A stretch of DNA of 64,000 nt from CBDEGU01 sp965238045 (GTDB taxonomy: Bacteria > Acidobacteriota > Terriglobia > Bryobacterales > UBA6623), in contig CBDEGU010000012.1 in the NCBI GenBank assembly GCA_965238045.1, positions 496,001 to 560,000 of the forward strand. Direction: 5' to 3'. Below are positions 1 to 8,334 of this stretch, one piece after another. Position numbers and translations under genes: made by a program. Every line of letters starts with the position of its first letter. Position 1 is the stretch's first letter. A model generated the notes under the pieces. The model was given only the letters and a program-made list of their open reading frames with translations. It was not told the DNA's origin and ran no database searches.

Positions 1-518
1 TCCGGATGCTCGATCAGCCGCACGACATCGGCAAGATAATCGACGCCGAAGACATTCACGCCTCCGACGACGGCAGCTTCGGCGGCGTTGGCCGATGGCA
101 GGATGACGTTCGGAATTCCCTCTTTCTTGGCGCAGACCGCGACCGGCAAGGCGCCGCGAACAGGACGCAATCCACCGTCGAGCGACAGCTCGCCCACGAC
201 CAGAAAATCTTCCATCGCGTTGGCGGGAATCGTGCCCATGGCGCCCATGATGCCAAGGGCCATCGGCAGGTCGAAGCCGGCGCCTTCCTTGCGGATGTTG
301 GCCGGCGCCAGATTCACGGTGATCGCCTTGTTTGGGTAGCCGTAGTCGGCATTGATGAGCGAGGAGCGGATACGCTCGCGGCTTTCGCGGACGGCGGTGT
401 CGGGCAAGCCGACGGTGATGAAATCCTTTGCCGAGCCCATGTACATGTCGACTTCCACGTCGATGACCAGGGCGTCGACGCCATAGATGGCGGCGCTTCG
501 TGTCTTGAACAGTGGCAT
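1..518 (-). CDS. comM: ComM/YifB-family Mg-chelatase-like AAA+ ATPase, N-terminal part
   Basis: The gene runs off the left edge, so only about 172 N-terminal residues are visible. They start MPLFKTRSAAIYGVDALVID and contain the blocks FITVGLPDTAVRESRERI, TVNLAPANIRKEG and FDLPMALGIM, which are typical of the N-terminal ChlI/Lon-protease-like fold of YifB/ComM proteins. In naturally transformable bacteria ComM is a hexameric helicase that extends branch migration during integration of transforming DNA; in others the role is unknown. The AAA+ Walker motifs would lie outside the window. The ATG follows an AG-rich stretch, 10 bp after the stop of the small upstream gene, so the two probably form one transcript. 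Family call is firm; function in this organism is inferred. Confidence 0.9.
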   Translation of the reverse strand, partial: MPLFKTRSAAIYGVDALVIDVEVDMYMGSAKDFITVGLPDTAVRESRERIRSSLINADYGYPNKAITVNLAPANIRKEGAGFDLPMALGIMGAMGTIPANAMEDFLVVGELSLDGGLRPVRGALPVAVCAKKEGIPNVILPSANAAEAAVVGGVNVFGVDYLADVVRLIEHP

Positions 519-528
519 AAGCTCTCCG

Positions 529-720
529 CTAGGCGCTGGCGGACTTGCGAGCGGCGTTCGCCGAGGCCGGGCCGGTCTTAGCCGAGGGGTCATCGGAGCC
601 GGTTTCCGGCTCCCGGTCAGCGTTCGCGGGCGGCGCTGCTTCGAAGGAGTTTTCGTAGCAAGCGGACCAGATGGCCAATAGTCCCAGCAGGACCAGGGCT
701 TCGATTATGCGCTCGATCAT
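529..720 (-). CDS. small single-pass membrane protein, unknown function
   Basis: The 63-residue product starts MIERIIEALVLLGLLAIW, one hydrophobic helix, followed by a polar tail rich in Ala, Pro, Glu and Lys. A GTG 24 bp further upstream would add eight residues (MRPREVPP), but the ATG places the membrane helix right at the N-terminus, so it is preferred. A cysteine follows the helix (WSAC), but this is a poor lipobox. The gene ends 10 bp before comM on the same strand, which supports co-transcription. I do not recognise the family; the tail is low complexity and the reading frame could be fortuitous. Confidence 0.45.
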   Translation of the reverse strand: MIERIIEALVLLGLLAIWSACYENSFEAAPPANADREPETGSDDPSAKTGPASANAARKSASA

Positions 721-881
721 CGGCGGCACTTCACGCGGACGCACGCGCGCCGGCGCTGGGTTCCGATACAGCGGCAGTGAAATGGGTAACAGAACAGGGT
801 CCCGGCCGGACCCTCGGATAGACTCACGACGGAGTGATTACGCAGCCATTATAGCGCCATGGCCGAGAGGATTGCTGCCAG

Positions 882-2489
882 GAGAGTTGTCCAATACAAG
901 ATGATCCTGAAAGGGGGGAGTATTTCCAACACAAGATGATCCTGAAAGCGACCAAGGAGGGAGGAGGGACACTGCGGGTGAATGCACATCATCATGCAGA
1001 AAGTCGAATGTCTCACGCTAGAGCAGATGCGGGAGTTCCTAGCGGCCAGCGAAGAGCTGGTTTTCACTCTGTCGGGCCGCGGCGAGATCTACAATCTGGT
1101 CGAGCGCACCCTTGGCAGGCAGCAGTATCTCGGGTTGCCCAAGAAAGACAAAGGGGTCGTGCGCCACTATTTAAGCAGGCTGAGCGGACGCAGTCTGCCG
1201 CAGATCACTCGCCTGATTGGGCAGTATCGCCAGCAGGGCACGGTGCGGCTGAGACAGCCGCGGCGGCGGCGTTTTCCGGTCCGCTACACGCCCGGCGACA
1301 TCGCCTTGCTGGCAGCAGCCGACGCGGCGCACGAAGGGCTCTCGGGCCCGGCGGTGCGGCGCATTCTGTGGCGGGAATACAACGTCTATCACAAGGAGGC
1401 CTATCAGCGGCTGGCGGAGATTTCTTCCTCCCACATCTACAACTTGCGGCGCGGGGCGGCCTATCGCCAGCACCACGTCCATCACACCAGCACCCGCGCC
1501 CGCGCCGTGGGCATTGGCGAGCGCCGCAAGCCCGACCATCGCGGCCGGCCGGGCTACTTGCGGGTCGATACCGTGCATCAGGGCGACACCTCCACCCGCC
1601 GGGGGCTCCACCATATCAACGCCGTCGACGCGGTGACGCAGTGGCAGACGGTGGGCTGCTGCCAGACGATCTCGGAATCGCATTTGATCCCGGTTTTAGA
1701 GGCCATGCTGCATCAGTACCCTTTCCGCATCGAGGGGTTTCATTCCGACAACGGCTCGGAGTTTCTCAATTACCGGGTCGAGAAATTGTTGAACAAACTG
1801 CTGGTGGGGGAGTTCACCAAGTCGCGGGCGCATCGCACAACCGACAACGCGTTGGTCGAGGGCAAGAATGGGGCGGTGGTGCGCAAACACATCGGACACG
1901 AACCGATCGGAGCCGAGCATGCCGAAGAGTTTCAGCGTTTCTACATGGCCGAGTTCAATCCCTACTTGAACTACCATCGCCCTTGCGGATTCGCCACCGT
2001 GGAGGTGGACGGGAAGGGTAAGCGGCGGCGCCGCTACCGGCTCGGAGACTACCGCACGCCCTACGAGAAGCTGCTTTCGCTCGATCAATGGGAAAGCTAC
2101 TTGAAGCCCGGCGTCACGGCTGCTTTTCTGGAGCAGCAAGCCGGCCGGATGAGCGACACCGAGTGTGCGCTGCGGATGCAGCGGCGCAAGAGAGAACTGC
2201 TGGCCGCGAGCCGCTCGCGGTGGTAGGAGGGCACCGCGCAGCCGGGACCTTCGCTCGCCCTCCGGGCTCCCTGCGGCCCGGCTGCGCGCGGAGGGAAACG
2301 GCGGCACGGGGTGAGAGCAAACCCATGGACAGAAACGTGGCCGCGGACCTGGAGCACGCTCCAGATGAGCGTCCCCCTGCGCCCTCACAGCCCCCTCGCC
2401 CCTGCCCCCTAGAAAGGAGATCGCTACCCACCCCTGCACCCTTACCCACCCAGACCCGTTTCAGGATCATTCTTGGATTGGAAAATGCT
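882..2489 (+). mobile_element. insertion sequence with rve-type transposase, copy 1 (1608 bp)
   Basis: Positions 882-2489 match 18868-20475 almost base for base, which defines the element. The ends are imperfect inverted repeats: on the left TGTCCAATACAAG followed by ATGATCCTGAAAG, on the right the reverse complement of TTCCAATCCAAG plus ATGATCCTGAAAC. The left end is doubled: the end-like motif ACAAGATGATCCTGAAAG occurs at about 896-913 and again at 931-948. No convincing target duplication flanks this copy. At least two single-base differences separate the copies, so duplication was recent. Confidence 0.9.
982..2226 (+). CDS. DDE transposase with rve (integrase core) domain
   Basis: The product has 414 residues. 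The N-terminal third is basic and helical (VVRHYLSRLSGRSLPQITRL), as expected for a DNA-binding HTH region. The centre is an rve-type catalytic core: first acidic residue in YLRVDTVHQGD, second in FHSDNGSEF, and the Glu in TDNALVEGKNG. It resembles IS3/IS481-type integrase-core transposases, but I cannot assign an ISfinder family by eye. It differs from the copy at 18968 by one residue in the visible alignment (QQGT versus QQGA). It is intact, so the element is probably autonomous. Confidence 0.9.
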   Translation: MHIIMQKVECLTLEQMREFLAASEELVFTLSGRGEIYNLVERTLGRQQYLGLPKKDKGVVRHYLSRLSGRSLPQITRLIGQYRQQGTVRLRQPRRRRFPVRYTPGDIALLAAADAAHEGLSGPAVRRILWREYNVYHKEAYQRLAEISSSHIYNLRRGAAYRQHHVHHTSTRARAVGIGERRKPDHRGRPGYLRVDTVHQGDTSTRRGLHHINAVDAVTQWQTVGCCQTISESHLIPVLEAMLHQYPFRIEGFHSDNGSEFLNYRVEKLLNKLLVGEFTKSRAHRTTDNALVEGKNGAVVRKHIGHEPIGAEHAEEFQRFYMAEFNPYLNYHRPCGFATVEVDGKGKRRRRYRLGDYRTPYEKLLSLDQWESYLKPGVTAAFLEQQAGRMSDTECALRMQRRKRELLAASRSRW

Positions 2490-2585
2490 AAGGACGGCTT
2501 GTTTGAGGAGCGCTGGATCTCGCGCCAGCTCGGCTTCGCCGAAGCCATCGTGCCGCGCTGCTGGCGGCCCTGACGCGAAGAGGGT

Positions 2586-3062
2586 TTACTCTTCCACTCG
2601 CTCGATCCGAAACGTTGGCGAGCCTTGGGTTCGGATGCGTCCGCAGGCCCCGGCGAAATCAGTCCAATCGTGTTTCCAGTCGCCCGGAATGCGCGCGAAT
2701 AGACTGCCGTAGCAGGGCACGCCTTCGGCGCCCCGCAGGGTGACGCCGCGTCCGAAGGCCAGCAGAATTTCGGCGGCCGGCTGACCGTTGCTCGTGACTG
2801 ACGATCCGGAATCCGACCAGTAGAGGATCTCTCCGGGCAGAGGAAGGCGGGTCCGTTGCTCCTCTGGAGCGGGCTGATATTTGTCGAGCAGCACGAACGC
2901 CTCCATCCCCGAGTAGCGCCCGTGGATGAGCTTGTGCTCGACCGGCAGCATGTCCCAGACAAGCTGGCAGGTTATTGGAGCGTCGTCTTCAAGCATCTCG
3001 GCAACGACCGATTCCCCGGTCTCGACGAAGGTCAAACGAATCTGGCGTGGCGCTGTGGGCAT
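2586..3062 (-). CDS. DUF3830 family protein
   Basis: The 158-residue product starts MPTAPRQIRLTFVETGESVV and carries blocks seen in the DUF3830 (cyclophilin-like) family: LVWDMLPVEHKLIHGRYSG in the first half and LPLPGEILYW in the middle. The start at 3062 is chosen over a longer reading because AGGAGAAG lies just upstream of that ATG. It follows the DUF1501 gene on the same strand after 78 bp. DUF3830 members often sit beside amidohydrolases or uptake genes, and no biochemical role is established. The stop lies 96 bp from the border of the rve-type IS, so anything once downstream is displaced. Confidence 0.75.
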   Translation of the reverse strand: MPTAPRQIRLTFVETGESVVAEMLEDDAPITCQLVWDMLPVEHKLIHGRYSGMEAFVLLDKYQPAPEEQRTRLPLPGEILYWSDSGSSVTSNGQPAAEILLAFGRGVTLRGAEGVPCYGSLFARIPGDWKHDWTDFAGACGRIRTQGSPTFRIERVEE

Positions 3063-3140
3063 CAACTTCTCCTTGCGTGTCTCAACCGAGTCGTATTGAC
3101 AGGCAAGAAGCACGCCCGGCCCGGCCTTGATCACGGGCGG

Positions 3141-4595
3141 CTAGGACAGCATTTTTTCTACCACCCGCCCGCCGACATCGGTCAAGCGGAAGTCGCGCCC
3201 CATGTGGCGGTAGCTGAGCTGGGTGTGGTCCAGTCCCAGGCAACGCAGCAGCGTGGCTTGGAAGTCGTTGACGTGGACCGGGTCTTCGGCGACGCTCAGG
3301 CCCAGTTCGTCCGTCTTCCCGATGACTTGGCCGCCTCGGATGCCGCCGCCAGCGAGCCAAATGCTAAACCCATTCGCATGATGATCGCGGCCGATGTTTC
3401 CCGGGTCCGACGGATTGCGCCACTCCGACAACGAGGTGCGTCCGAACTCCCCGGCCCAGACTACCAGCGTCTCGTCGAGCAATCCGCGCTGCTTAAGATC
3501 CTTAATCAGAGCAGCCGCGGGCTTGTCGGTCGTACGGCACTTTTGGCTCAGTCCCTTGTCAAGATTCGAGTGATGGTCCCACTGCGCATGCTGGTTGAGA
3601 ACGAACCGGACGCCTCGTTCGACCAGGCGCCGGGCGAGCAGACACGAAGTGCCGTAGGCCTGGGTCGTCTCCTCATCCAGGCCATACATCCGCCGGATGT
3701 GTTCGGGCTCATCGGAGAAGTCGATCAAGCCGGGCGCGGCGGCTTGCATCCGAAAGGCCAGTTCATAGGAGGCGATGCGGGACGCGATTTCCCGGTCGCC
3801 GGTGCGTTCGAGATGGGCCTGGTTGAGGTCGCGGATCGCGTCCAGGTCCTGGCGCTGCATCTGCCCGGTGATTCCCGGCGGGTTCGAGAGATGAAGAATC
3901 GCGTCGCCTTCGCTTCGGAAGAGTACGCCTTGATAGGTGGAAGGAAGAAAGCCGTTCGTCCAGTTGCCCGTGCTGCCTTGGGTCGAGCTGCCGGTCTTGA
4001 GGACGACGAAGCCGGGCAGATCGCGCGACTCACTGCCCAGACCATAGGTGACCCAGGCGCCCGCGGTGGGCCGTCCGAGCAGCGGACTGCCCGACATCAG
4101 CAGCGCCTGGCCCGGATGATGGTTCACCGACTCGCCGTGCATCGAGCGAACCAGACAGATCTCATCGGCGATGGTCGCGGTGTGCGGCAGCCATTCGGAG
4201 AGTTCCATGCCGCACTCGCCCGCCCGATGAAACGCGCGCCGGCTGGCGAGCACCTTGGCCGAGGGTTTGATGAAGGCCAACTGCAGATTCTTGGCCAGGG
4301 ATTCGGGCAGTGGGCTGCCATCCCACTTGTGCAGTTCCGGCTTCGGATCGAACAGATCGATTTGACTCGGAGCGCCCGCCTGGAAAAGAAAGATGACGTT
4401 CTTGGCCTTGGGCGCGAAATGCGGCGGACGCGGAGCCATTGGAATGGCGGTCTCGCCAGGCTCGCCAGTTGCACTCGTCGCCCCGCGGCCTTCGACAGCC
4501 AGCAGACTCGCCAGCGCCGCCGAGCCCATGCCGCCCAGGACGGAGTCTAGAAAACGGCGGCGTGTCTGGATCTGGTGAAACCTGAAAAGTGTCAT
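3141..4595 (-). CDS. DUF1501 family (sulfatase-like) exported protein
   Basis: The 484-residue product has a twin-arginine-type N-terminus (TRRRFLDSVLGGMGSAALAS), then blocks diagnostic of DUF1501: NVIFLFQAGAPSQIDLFDPK, VRSMHGESVNHHPGQALLM, VVWAGEFGRTSLSEW and GRDHHANGFSIWLAGGG. These proteins have an alkaline-phosphatase/sulfatase-like fold and are encoded next to DUF1549/DUF1553 cytochromes in Planctomycetes and Solibacter-type acidobacteria, where a role in polymer breakdown is suspected but unproved. The ATG overlaps the stop of the upstream DUF1553 gene by four bases (ATGA), so the two are translationally coupled. The partner is interrupted by a stop codon. Confidence 0.9.
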   Translation of the reverse strand: MTLFRFHQIQTRRRFLDSVLGGMGSAALASLLAVEGRGATSATGEPGETAIPMAPRPPHFAPKAKNVIFLFQAGAPSQIDLFDPKPELHKWDGSPLPESLAKNLQLAFIKPSAKVLASRRAFHRAGECGMELSEWLPHTATIADEICLVRSMHGESVNHHPGQALLMSGSPLLGRPTAGAWVTYGLGSESRDLPGFVVLKTGSSTQGSTGNWTNGFLPSTYQGVLFRSEGDAILHLSNPPGITGQMQRQDLDAIRDLNQAHLERTGDREIASRIASYELAFRMQAAAPGLIDFSDEPEHIRRMYGLDEETTQAYGTSCLLARRLVERGVRFVLNQHAQWDHHSNLDKGLSQKCRTTDKPAAALIKDLKQRGLLDETLVVWAGEFGRTSLSEWRNPSDPGNIGRDHHANGFSIWLAGGGIRGGQVIGKTDELGLSVAEDPVHVNDFQATLLRCLGLDHTQLSYRHMGRDFRLTDVGGRVVEKMLS

Positions 4596-7222
4596 GGCCG
4601 CGTCACAAACTCATCAAGGTTGATCAGAATTCTGGTCACGCCGCTCCAAGCCATCAGTTCCTCCGGCCGGTGGCCTTCCAGTGCGGGGATGCTCCCAGCC
4701 GGCTGGGTTTCCGAGGATGCGAGGAGTTCACGCCGGCGGATCCAGTAGTTAAAAAAGCGCCCTTTCTCGTAGTCATCCGGCTCGCGGGCCAGCGCCAACC
4801 GAAACGCGTGGCGCAGGCGCGACTGGAAGTCCGGCGCCGGAGACTCGGTCAGTACCCGCACCGCCAGCGCCTGGCCCGCCTCGCTGAAAGTGGGGCCGTT
4901 GAGCAGATTGAGCGCTTGCAGCGGCGTATTCGACCGCTCCCGCCTGCATACGGTGGCGCTGAATTCGGGGAAGTCGAAGTTCGTAAGAAACGGGAAGGGC
5001 TGGGTCCGCTGGAACTGGATGTAGGTTCCGCGCTTGTAGCGCTCCGCGCCTTGCGAAGGCTCTCAGTCCGTGCCCCCGGCCTTGAATCCCGTGGTTCCAG
5101 GCGGCATCTCGGGACGAAAGCTCTTTCCTCCCACCTGGTGGTGCAGCAGGCCGGACACCGCCAGAGCGCTGTCCCAAATCAGCTCCGCCGACAGACGCAG
5201 TCTCGACTGCCGGGCCAGCAACACGTTCGCGGGATCCCGGTCGGCAAGCTCCGGGCGGATGTTCGAGGACTGGCGGTAGGTTTGCGAGGTCAGAATCAGC
5301 CGGTGGATATGTTTCTGATCCCAGCCCGAATCGCGGAACTCGGCGGCAAGCCAGTCCAGCAGCTTAGGGTGGCTTGGCCGCTCGCCCTGGGTTCCGAAGT
5401 TTTCCGAACTGGCAACCAGACCGCGCCCGAAATACTCCTGCCATATTCGGTTCACGGCCACGCGGGCGGTCAGCGGATTGTTTCGGGAAAAGAGCCAGCG
5501 GGCGAGGCCGAGCCGGTGGGGAACACCTGCCCGCGGGAGCGCCGGAAGAGCGGCCGGAGTTCCCGGCGTCACTTCGACGCCCGGACGGTCCCACGAGCCA
5601 CGAACGCGAAGAAATGTGGGATGGGGCGCGGGGTTCTCGAAGACGACTCTTGCTTCGCTGAGTTGTTGATAGCTTGCGTTGAGCTTCTTGATCCGCTCGA
5701 GCGCTTCCCGGAAACCGAGTTTCTTGTATTCCTCGGCGTCCGAAACCAGCCGGTAGGCGCCCAAGAAGTAGTACGTCACCATGTTGGCCCGCCGCCAGGA
5801 ACGTTCCCCGGCCGGCACGCGGACGATCTTCTGCCCGCCATCGGTGTTGAGACCGAGTTCCTGATAGGCGAGATCCCAGTCGGTGGAGACGCCGGGGTTG
5901 GCGGCGGCCTTCAGGCTATTCTTCTCCCATTCGGCCTGAATCGCCGGCACATGGTATTCGTCGAGAATCGCCCGATGTTTCTCCCGATACTCGTTGACGG
6001 TTTTCAGATGCGGTCCCAGTTCACCGGGAATCGGAGCGTAAATCCATCCCTCTTCCAGATTGTCGAAGAAGGCGAACAGCCGGTAGAAATCTTTCTGGGT
6101 CAGCGGATCGTACTTGTGGTCATGGCACTGCGCGCAGCCCACGGTCAGACCGAGCCAGACGCCGCCGAGCGTACTGGCGCGATCTACGGTTTCTTCAAAG
6201 AGATACTGCTCGGGGTTGACCCCGCCCTCGCGGTTCTTGAGCGTGTTGCGGTGAAAGCCCGTCGCCACGCGCTGTTCGACCGTGGCGCCGGGGAGCAGAT
6301 CTCCGGCGATCTGCTCGATCGAAAACTGGTCGAACGGCATATTGGCGTTGAGCGCCTGGATCACCCAGCGGCGGTACCGCCAGGCGTGAGGACGAACATA
6401 GTCTTTCGCGTAGCCGTCGCTGTCGGCATAGCGGGCCTGATCGAGCCAGTGCATGGCCCATTTTTCACCAAAGTGCTCCGAGGCAAGCAGACGGCCGATC
6501 AACTGGCCATAGCTGTCCTTGCGCCGGTCATAGGAAAAGGCGGCGACTTCCGCGGGCGTCGGCGGGAGGCCCGTGATGTCGAGCGAGACCCGCCGAATCA
6601 ACGTCTCCCGCGAGGCGGGCTCGGACGGCGAGAGACCTTCGCTTCGCAAACGGGCGCGGACGAAAGCGTCCACCGGGTGGCCGCCGACTGGAACCGGCGG
6701 GCGTGTGATGGGCTGGAAGGACCAGTGTCCGGGCCGGGATTCGTCCGCGCTCTCGGCGGTCTCGAGTTTGGAATCCGGCCAGACGGCGCCCTGATCAATC
6801 CAGGCGCGCAGCAAGCCGATCTGCTTGTCGCTGAGCGGATCGCCCGCCGGCGGCATCCTTACTTTTACCTGGTAACCGGCAACCAGATGGATCAGGCGGC
6901 TATTCGCCGAATCGCCGGGCAGGATCGCCGGACCGGAATGACCGCCCTTGAGGGCGGCGGTCTTGTTGTCGAGCCGCAGACCGCTCGACTGACTCGCCGG
7001 GCCATGGCAGGCGTGGCAGGATTGTTGGAAAAGGGGTTGAATCTGGGACGCGAAGTCAACCGGCCCCCGGGCCGCGGCGGGGAGTTCGGCTTCGCCCCGG
7101 CTCGGAGAAGCTTGAGCGGAAGTTGGACTGGGAGCCGAAGCGGCGCCGGACAAGCCCAGAGGGACAAGCATGAACAGACCGCCAACCGCCCAACTGCGCA
7201 AGGCCACCATTTCTGGTTCCAT
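4592..7222 (-). pseudogene. PSCyt1/DUF1549/DUF1553 cytochrome with an in-frame TGA
   Basis: From 7222 the frame reads a signal peptide (MVALRSWAVGGLFMLVPLGL), a haem motif CHACH in a PSCyt1 domain, DUF1549 (DAFVRARLRSEGL; CAQCHDHKYDPL, a second CxxCH) and the start of DUF1553 (LARWLFSRNNPLTARVAVNR). A TGA at 5063-5065 then interrupts it. The same frame continues with canonical family sequence (ERYKRGTYIQFQRTQPFPFL, then RSNTPLQALNLLNGP) to 4592. Related proteins carry Trp at this point (pattern W-x-x-S-x-G-x-x-RYRRG), so TGG to TGA is the simplest change. It may be a true pseudogene, a sequencing error or read-through; no SECIS-like context was recognised. DUF1501 follows with a 4-bp overlap. 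ATG 7210 is an alternative start. Confidence 0.85.
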
Positions 7223-7257
7223 GCTAGCAGCGTCGGAGGCCGGTTTCAGTGCCAGCC

Positions 7258-7304
7258 GAGACGGATTCGCGAGACACGGATTCGCGAGACACAGCTTCGC
7301 GGGA
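7258..7304. repeat. 15-bp-period minisatellite (about three units)
   Basis: Units of the form GAGACACGGATTCGC repeat in tandem between the start of the DUF1553 gene and the 64-aa gene. The first unit lacks two bases and the third carries substitutions. The tract lies just upstream of the likely translation start at 7222, in the promoter/leader region. It shares its 15-bp period with tracts at 45118, 46575 and 63057. Confidence 0.7.
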
Positions 7305-7406
7305 TGCTGACGAGCAACGGGATATTCTTCCCGTCGTCGCGCCACGGCGTGTTGCCGGCTCAAGCCTCGATTCCCTGCGGAGGGGATTCGATACGGAGCC
7401 GGTTCG

Positions 7407-7601
7407 TTACAGAGGGGGCAGTTCGGGCACCGGCTCGTCATCGCTCGAGCGTGTCCAGAAAAAGTCGGGGCCGCAGATCATGTTCGGCTGGCCATTCTCG
7501 CCGACCCACTGCCAATAGACGGTGACTTTGGGCTCGGGGAGGAGAGTCTCTTCGAGGTTTTCGAGTTGGCGGTGAAGATCGCGAAAGTGGAGCCGGTTCA
7601 T
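7407..7601 (-). CDS. 64-residue hypothetical protein
   Basis: The product starts MNRLHFRDLHRQLENLEETL, an amphipathic helix, and then has a Trp-rich stretch (VTVYWQWVGENGQPNMIC, FFWTRSSDDE) with an acidic/proline C-terminus. A strong ribosome binding site (GGAGGAAATT directly before the ATG) supports it being real. It lies 49 bp downstream of an HTH-type gene on the same strand, and the two probably form an operon. I do not recognise the family. A small Trp-rich partner of an HTH protein could be a regulator's cofactor or a mobile-element accessory; that is speculation. Confidence 0.6.
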   Translation of the reverse strand: MNRLHFRDLHRQLENLEETLLPEPKVTVYWQWVGENGQPNMICGPDFFWTRSSDDEPVPELPPL

Positions 7602-7650
7602 AATTTCCTCCAGGGCCCTGAGGTCTTGGCGGCGCGGAGACGTGGCGAGT

Positions 7651-8073
7651 TCATCGCGTCTTCTTGCGTGCCGCCACCCCTTCAAGCATGTGGATGCGCT
7701 CGGCGAGGTCGCTGTAGGCGCCTGCCTTGAAGGCGAAGTCGATAGCGCACCGGATGAGCGAGACTTTGGGAGAATCGACGGGCTTATCGAACTTGAGGAT
7801 GTCATGCATCTTCTCGACCGCCGTCGAGGCGCACTGATGTAGCTGCAACGAGGCCTGCGAGAGCGCCTCGGTACGGACGTGGCGTAGCGCGGCCTGAAAG
7901 TGCTCGTCGTCCCTGAGCCAGCGGCGGATCGTGCGTTCGTTAAGTTCCGCTTTTTCCGCGGCGGCGACGATCGAAGGAGATTCCATCAATGCCGTGATCG
8001 CCCGGATTTGAGAGGGCCTGAGATCCTCTCCGGGCTCGTATTCGTCCGAATACCGCTGAATTTCACTTGCCAT
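7651..8073 (-). CDS. HTH-containing protein, terminase-small-subunit/homeodomain-like
   Basis: The 140-residue product starts MASEIQRYSDEYEPGEDLRP and contains a helix-turn-helix-like block at about residues 22-60 (QIRAITALMESPSIVAAAEK, then ELNERTIRRWLRDDEHFQAA), the layout of phBC6A51-type or phage terminase small-subunit-like HTH domains. The C-terminal half is helical and ends in basic residues. The start at 8073 has GGAGG 10 bp upstream and is preferred over a longer reading. The next gene (64 aa) follows in the same direction. In other bacteria such HTH proteins act as DNA-binding adaptors; the target here is unknown. No phage structural genes are nearby. Confidence 0.65.
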   Translation of the reverse strand: MASEIQRYSDEYEPGEDLRPSQIRAITALMESPSIVAAAEKAELNERTIRRWLRDDEHFQAALRHVRTEALSQASLQLHQCASTAVEKMHDILKFDKPVDSPKVSLIRCAIDFAFKAGAYSDLAERIHMLEGVAARKKTR

Positions 8074-8334
8074 GCCGTAAGACCTCCAACTTGCGACTAC
8101 CCGGCTTCCGACTACAGGGTACAGTGTCATGTCAAGTAATCAGGCCCCAAAGGGTACCTATGTTATTGATTACATTGAGTTGAAACTCTTGTGACTGCAA
8201 ACCGCGGCAGAGCATGCACCCTCGGCGCCTTTTCCAGTCGCCTCGCCGCCACTCAGTGGGTTCTAGTGCCTTGCTCTCAGCCTTCGCCTCCCCGACACCG
8301 AGACACCGTGTATTGGGGGACTCTCCGTTGTTGC

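Noticed and set aside
2856..4550. 564-codon open frame on the plus strand across DUF1501
   Set aside because: Antisense shadow of a clear DUF1501 gene; long opposite-strand frames are expected in GC-rich DNA.
5063..5065. Selenocysteine at the TGA in the DUF1553 gene
   Set aside because: The family has Trp at this place, no SECIS-like hairpin was recognised after the codon, and no selenocysteine machinery is visible in the window.
4589..7525. 978-codon open frame on the plus strand opposite the DUF1553 gene
   Set aside because: The minus strand carries recognisable cytochrome and DUF1549/DUF1553 motifs; the plus frame has no family features.
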